A stretch of DNA of 6,659 bases from Bacillota bacterium (GTDB taxonomy: Bacteria > Bacillota > Clostridia > Christensenellales > Aristaeellaceae): assembly GCA_023443705.1 (NCBI GenBank), contig JAEZTD010000143.1:1-6659 (forward strand). The letters run 5' to 3'. Both the position numbers and the translations under genes were made by a program. Shown one piece after another: positions 5,941-6,659 of this stretch. The notes under the pieces were generated by a model that was not told the DNA's origin, did no database searches, and was given only the letters and a program-made list of their open reading frames with translations. Numbering within the stretch: the first letter of the stretch is position 1; every line of letters starts with the position of its first letter.

Positions 5941-5947
5941 CACCTCC
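5941..5947 (-). promoter_or_regulatory. Shine-Dalgarno deciding the ATG start at 5934
   Basis: GGAGGTG on the minus strand is spaced 6 nt from the ATG at 5934. The GTG triplet that would extend the frame (5943-5941) is part of this SD, so the extended start is not credible. Confidence 0.85.
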
Positions 5948-5966
5948 GTTTGCTTGTTTCATACAT

Positions 5967-5998
5967 TTATGCGCATTTTAAATATTCACTTATGCGCA
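5967..5998 (-). promoter_or_regulatory. Two direct TGCGCATAA repeats in the GH3 leader
   Basis: TGCGCATAA occurs twice on the minus strand (5998-5990 and 5975-5967), with start-to-start spacing of 23 bp, about two helical turns. Each contains the palindrome TGCGCA; the promoter-distal copy extends to a perfect ATGCGCAT. Both lie just downstream of the -10 box in an A/T-rich leader. Position and phasing suggest binding sites for a dimeric regulator, but no known operator is recognised. Confidence 0.35.
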
Positions 5999-6004
5999 CC
6001 GTAC

Positions 6005-6033
6005 ATTATGAAGCGCGGCCACGGCGCTGTCAA
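6005..6033 (-). promoter_or_regulatory. Promoter of the single-domain GH3 gene
   Basis: Minus-strand TTGACA (6033-6028) and CATAAT (6010-6005, five of six consensus bases) are 17 bp apart. The predicted start near 5998 gives a leader of about 64 nt, longer and more A/T-rich than those of the other promoters here. The 12-base CGGTTGACAGCG context is shared with the second GH3 promoter. Confidence 0.8.
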
Positions 6034-6050
6034 CCGGACGTTTCTTCCAG

Positions 6051-6081
6051 GCATCGAAAAACCCTTCGGATTTTTCGATGC
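6051..6081 (-). repeat. Hairpin with A/T-tract arms, bidirectional-terminator-like
   Basis: GCATCGAAAAATCC and GGGTTTTTCGATGC form a 14-bp stem on the minus strand around a GAA triloop. One inner pair is U-G in minus-strand RNA but C-A on the plus strand. The A5/T5 tracts inside the arms resemble bidirectional intrinsic terminators. It sits 18 bp upstream of the GH3 promoter -35 box and may insulate it from the ABC-F transcript. Confidence 0.6.
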
Positions 6082-6101
6082 AAAGGAGACTGCGTGCGCC
6101 T

Positions 6102-6119
6102 GAAATCCTGAAGGATTTC
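6102..6119. repeat. Short hairpin of the GAAATCC/GGATTTC type
   Basis: Perfect 7-bp arms GAAATCC (6102-6108) and GGATTTC (6113-6119) enclose TGAA. GC-rich flanks GCGCC and GGCGC could extend the structure across an internal loop. The arms share their core with the hairpins at 6051-6081 and 6250-6274. Confidence 0.55.
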
Positions 6120-6144
6120 CGGGCGGCGCGCTGACTTAAGGTAC

Positions 6145-6182
6145 GGATAGCGAGACCAGTGTACGCACTGGTCGCGTTATCC
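6145..6182 (+). repeat. Long hairpin with four-base loop, 17-bp stem
   Basis: Arms at 6145-6161 and 6166-6182 pair over 17 positions around the loop TACG, with one G-U wobble and one A-G mismatch on the plus strand. On the minus strand both become mismatches, so plus-strand RNA would fold better. The inner nine bases, GACCAGTG with its partner CACTGGTC and the flanking G-C, are perfect. It abuts the next hairpin with no base between them. Confidence 0.65.
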
Positions 6183-6211
6183 CGTGCCCGGCGTACATGC
6201 CGCCGGGCACG
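6183..6211. repeat. Perfect GC-rich 11-bp hairpin
   Basis: CGTGCCCGGCG (6183-6193) and CGCCGGGCACG (6201-6211) are exact reverse complements around the 7-base loop TACATGC. It directly follows the 6145-6182 hairpin. No T tract flanks it on either strand, so a simple intrinsic terminator is unlikely. Confidence 0.65.
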
Positions 6212-6249
6212 ATTGAACCCTGCGGGGTCTTTGTCGACAGGCTGCACTT

Positions 6250-6274
6250 GCCGAAAATCCTGTGGATTTTCGGC
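6250..6274. repeat. Perfect 11-bp A/T-arm hairpin downstream of the ABC-F gene
   Basis: GCCGAAAATCC (6250-6260) and GGATTTTCGGC (6264-6274) are exact reverse complements around a 3-base loop. It lies 57 bp after the ABC-F stop and could terminate that transcript, although the T tract is within the stem rather than after it. Its GAAAATCC/GGATTTTC core recurs in two other hairpins of this spacer. Confidence 0.6.
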
Positions 6275-6331
6275 GGGCGTGGCATAGCGTCATGCCCATC
6301 GGTCTGTCGGGCGCGAAGTATTTAATCAAGG

Positions 6332-6659
6332 TTACTTCCCGCTTCGAGAAAGCGCGCGAAGCTGCTCGACCAGTTCGTCGTACTGCCGGTTCAGTTCTTC
6401 GGGGCTGTCGCCTTTTTTCGGTTTTGAAAGGCGCGCCGCCAGCTGGGCCATGCGCATTTCCAGAATCATCCGATCCGGCGCGGGCGCGGCGGGCGCTTCC
6501 CTTCTCGCGCGCCACGCGTCCAGCGTGCCCTCAAACGCCTCCAGCCGCCCGCCTTCAAATGTGATCAGCCGCGTCGCCACCTGCTGGGTGAAGCGCCGGT
6601 CGTGGCTGACGAAGAGCAGCGTGCCGCCGTAGTCCGCCAGCACGTCGCCCAGCGCCTCC
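6332..6659 (-). CDS. ABC-F family ATPase, C-terminal fragment (5' part outside window)
   Basis: The last 108 residues are present, entering from the right edge and ending at TAA (6332-6334). They cover the end of the second ATPase domain: EALGDVLADYGGTLLFVSHDRRF carries the switch histidine of the SHDR motif, followed by VATRLITFEGGRLEAFEG, typical of ABC-F proteins. The Walker and signature motifs lie outside. The remaining tail, from about residue 50, is charged and helical (ILEMRMAQLAARLSKPKKGD then a second helix), resembling C-terminal extensions of the antibiotic-resistance ABC-F proteins of the Lsa/Vga/CplR kind. Those bind the ribosome and dislodge drugs such as lincosamides and pleuromutilins. 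ABC-F membership is secure; the resistance subgroup is an inference, and a housekeeping translation factor such as EttA/Uup-like proteins remains possible. Confidence 0.8.
   Translation of the reverse strand, partial: EALGDVLADYGGTLLFVSHDRRFTQQVATRLITFEGGRLEAFEGTLDAWRARREAPAAPAPDRMILEMRMAQLAARLSKPKKGDSPEELNRQYDELVEQLRALSRSGK

Larger units (their letters stand above)
6034..6331. other. Gene-free spacer packed with hairpins
   Basis: No credible gene or RNA family is recognised in these 298 bp. Five strong inverted repeats occur at 6051-6081, 6102-6119, 6145-6182, 6183-6211 and 6250-6274, plus a 5-bp one at 6281-6296 and an imperfect GAACCC/GGGGTC one at 6215-6229. An 8-bp palindrome TGTCGACA lies at 6232-6239. 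The hairpins do not agree on one transcribed strand: wobble pairs favour minus-strand RNA at 6051-6081 and plus-strand RNA at 6145-6182. This points to DNA-level palindromic repeats (REP/BIME- or MITE-like) rather than one folded RNA. Confidence 0.6.

Noticed and set aside
5935..5943. GTG start at 5943 giving a 362-residue GH3 protein
   Set aside because: The GTG lies inside the Shine-Dalgarno GGAGGTG. The ATG at 5934 has ideal spacing.
6034..6331. CRISPR array, tRNA or known structured RNA in the spacer
   Set aside because: The palindromes differ in length and spacing and are not direct repeats with unique spacers. No cloverleaf or known RNA consensus was recognised, and the hairpins favour opposite strands.

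Overview
The window is a GC-rich stretch of bacterial DNA. Every gene I can support lies on the minus strand, so transcription runs from high to low coordinates. Strong sigma-70/SigA-type promoters (TTGACA and TATAAT boxes, 17-18 bp apart), clear Shine-Dalgarno sites, two Sec-exported cell-wall-type GH3 hydrolases and an ABC-F ATPase suggest a high-GC member of the Clostridia/Bacillota, perhaps gut-associated. This taxonomy is inferred from gene content and expression signals only.

In transcription order, the window opens with the last 108 codons of an ABC-F ATPase, probably of the ribosome-protection type (6659-6332). A gene-free spacer of about 300 bp follows (6331-6034). It holds a cluster of perfect or near-perfect hairpins, three of which share an A/T-arm core (GAAAATCC/GGATTTTC-like). 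This looks like a palindromic repeat cluster and is the part least explained by ordinary annotation. Next are two tandem, paralogous, exported glycoside hydrolase family 3 proteins of the beta-N-acetylglucosaminidase (NagZ-like) type (5934-4855 and 4692-3310). Each has its own promoter. The second carries an extra C-terminal Pro/Thr-rich tail encoded by a low-complexity repeat. A strong hairpin follows it at 3302-3274.

A three-gene operon (3174-322) then starts from a promoter with a perfect -10 box. It encodes a soluble protein made of two SCP2-like halves, a glutamate-1-semialdehyde-aminomutase-like class III aminotransferase, and an MscS-family mechanosensitive channel. Intergenic gaps are 11 and 13 bp, and the SD of the second gene contains the stop codon of the first. 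I do not know a described pathway that joins these three, so this operon is the main candidate for an uncharacterised functional unit.

Finally, a perfect TTGACA-17-TATAAT promoter, whose -35 box is built over the mscS stop codon, drives the 5' end of an L-fucose/L-arabinose isomerase family gene that runs off the window (252-1). An interrupted palindrome with a central CG sits at the predicted transcription start, as expected for a LacI/CcpA-type operator on a sugar-catabolism gene.

Overall the window mixes sugar and cell-wall glycan use (GH3 pair, isomerase), a probable antibiotic-protection ATPase and an unexplained lipid-binding-like/aminotransferase/channel operon. No tRNA, rRNA, CRISPR array, transposase or complete insertion sequence was seen.
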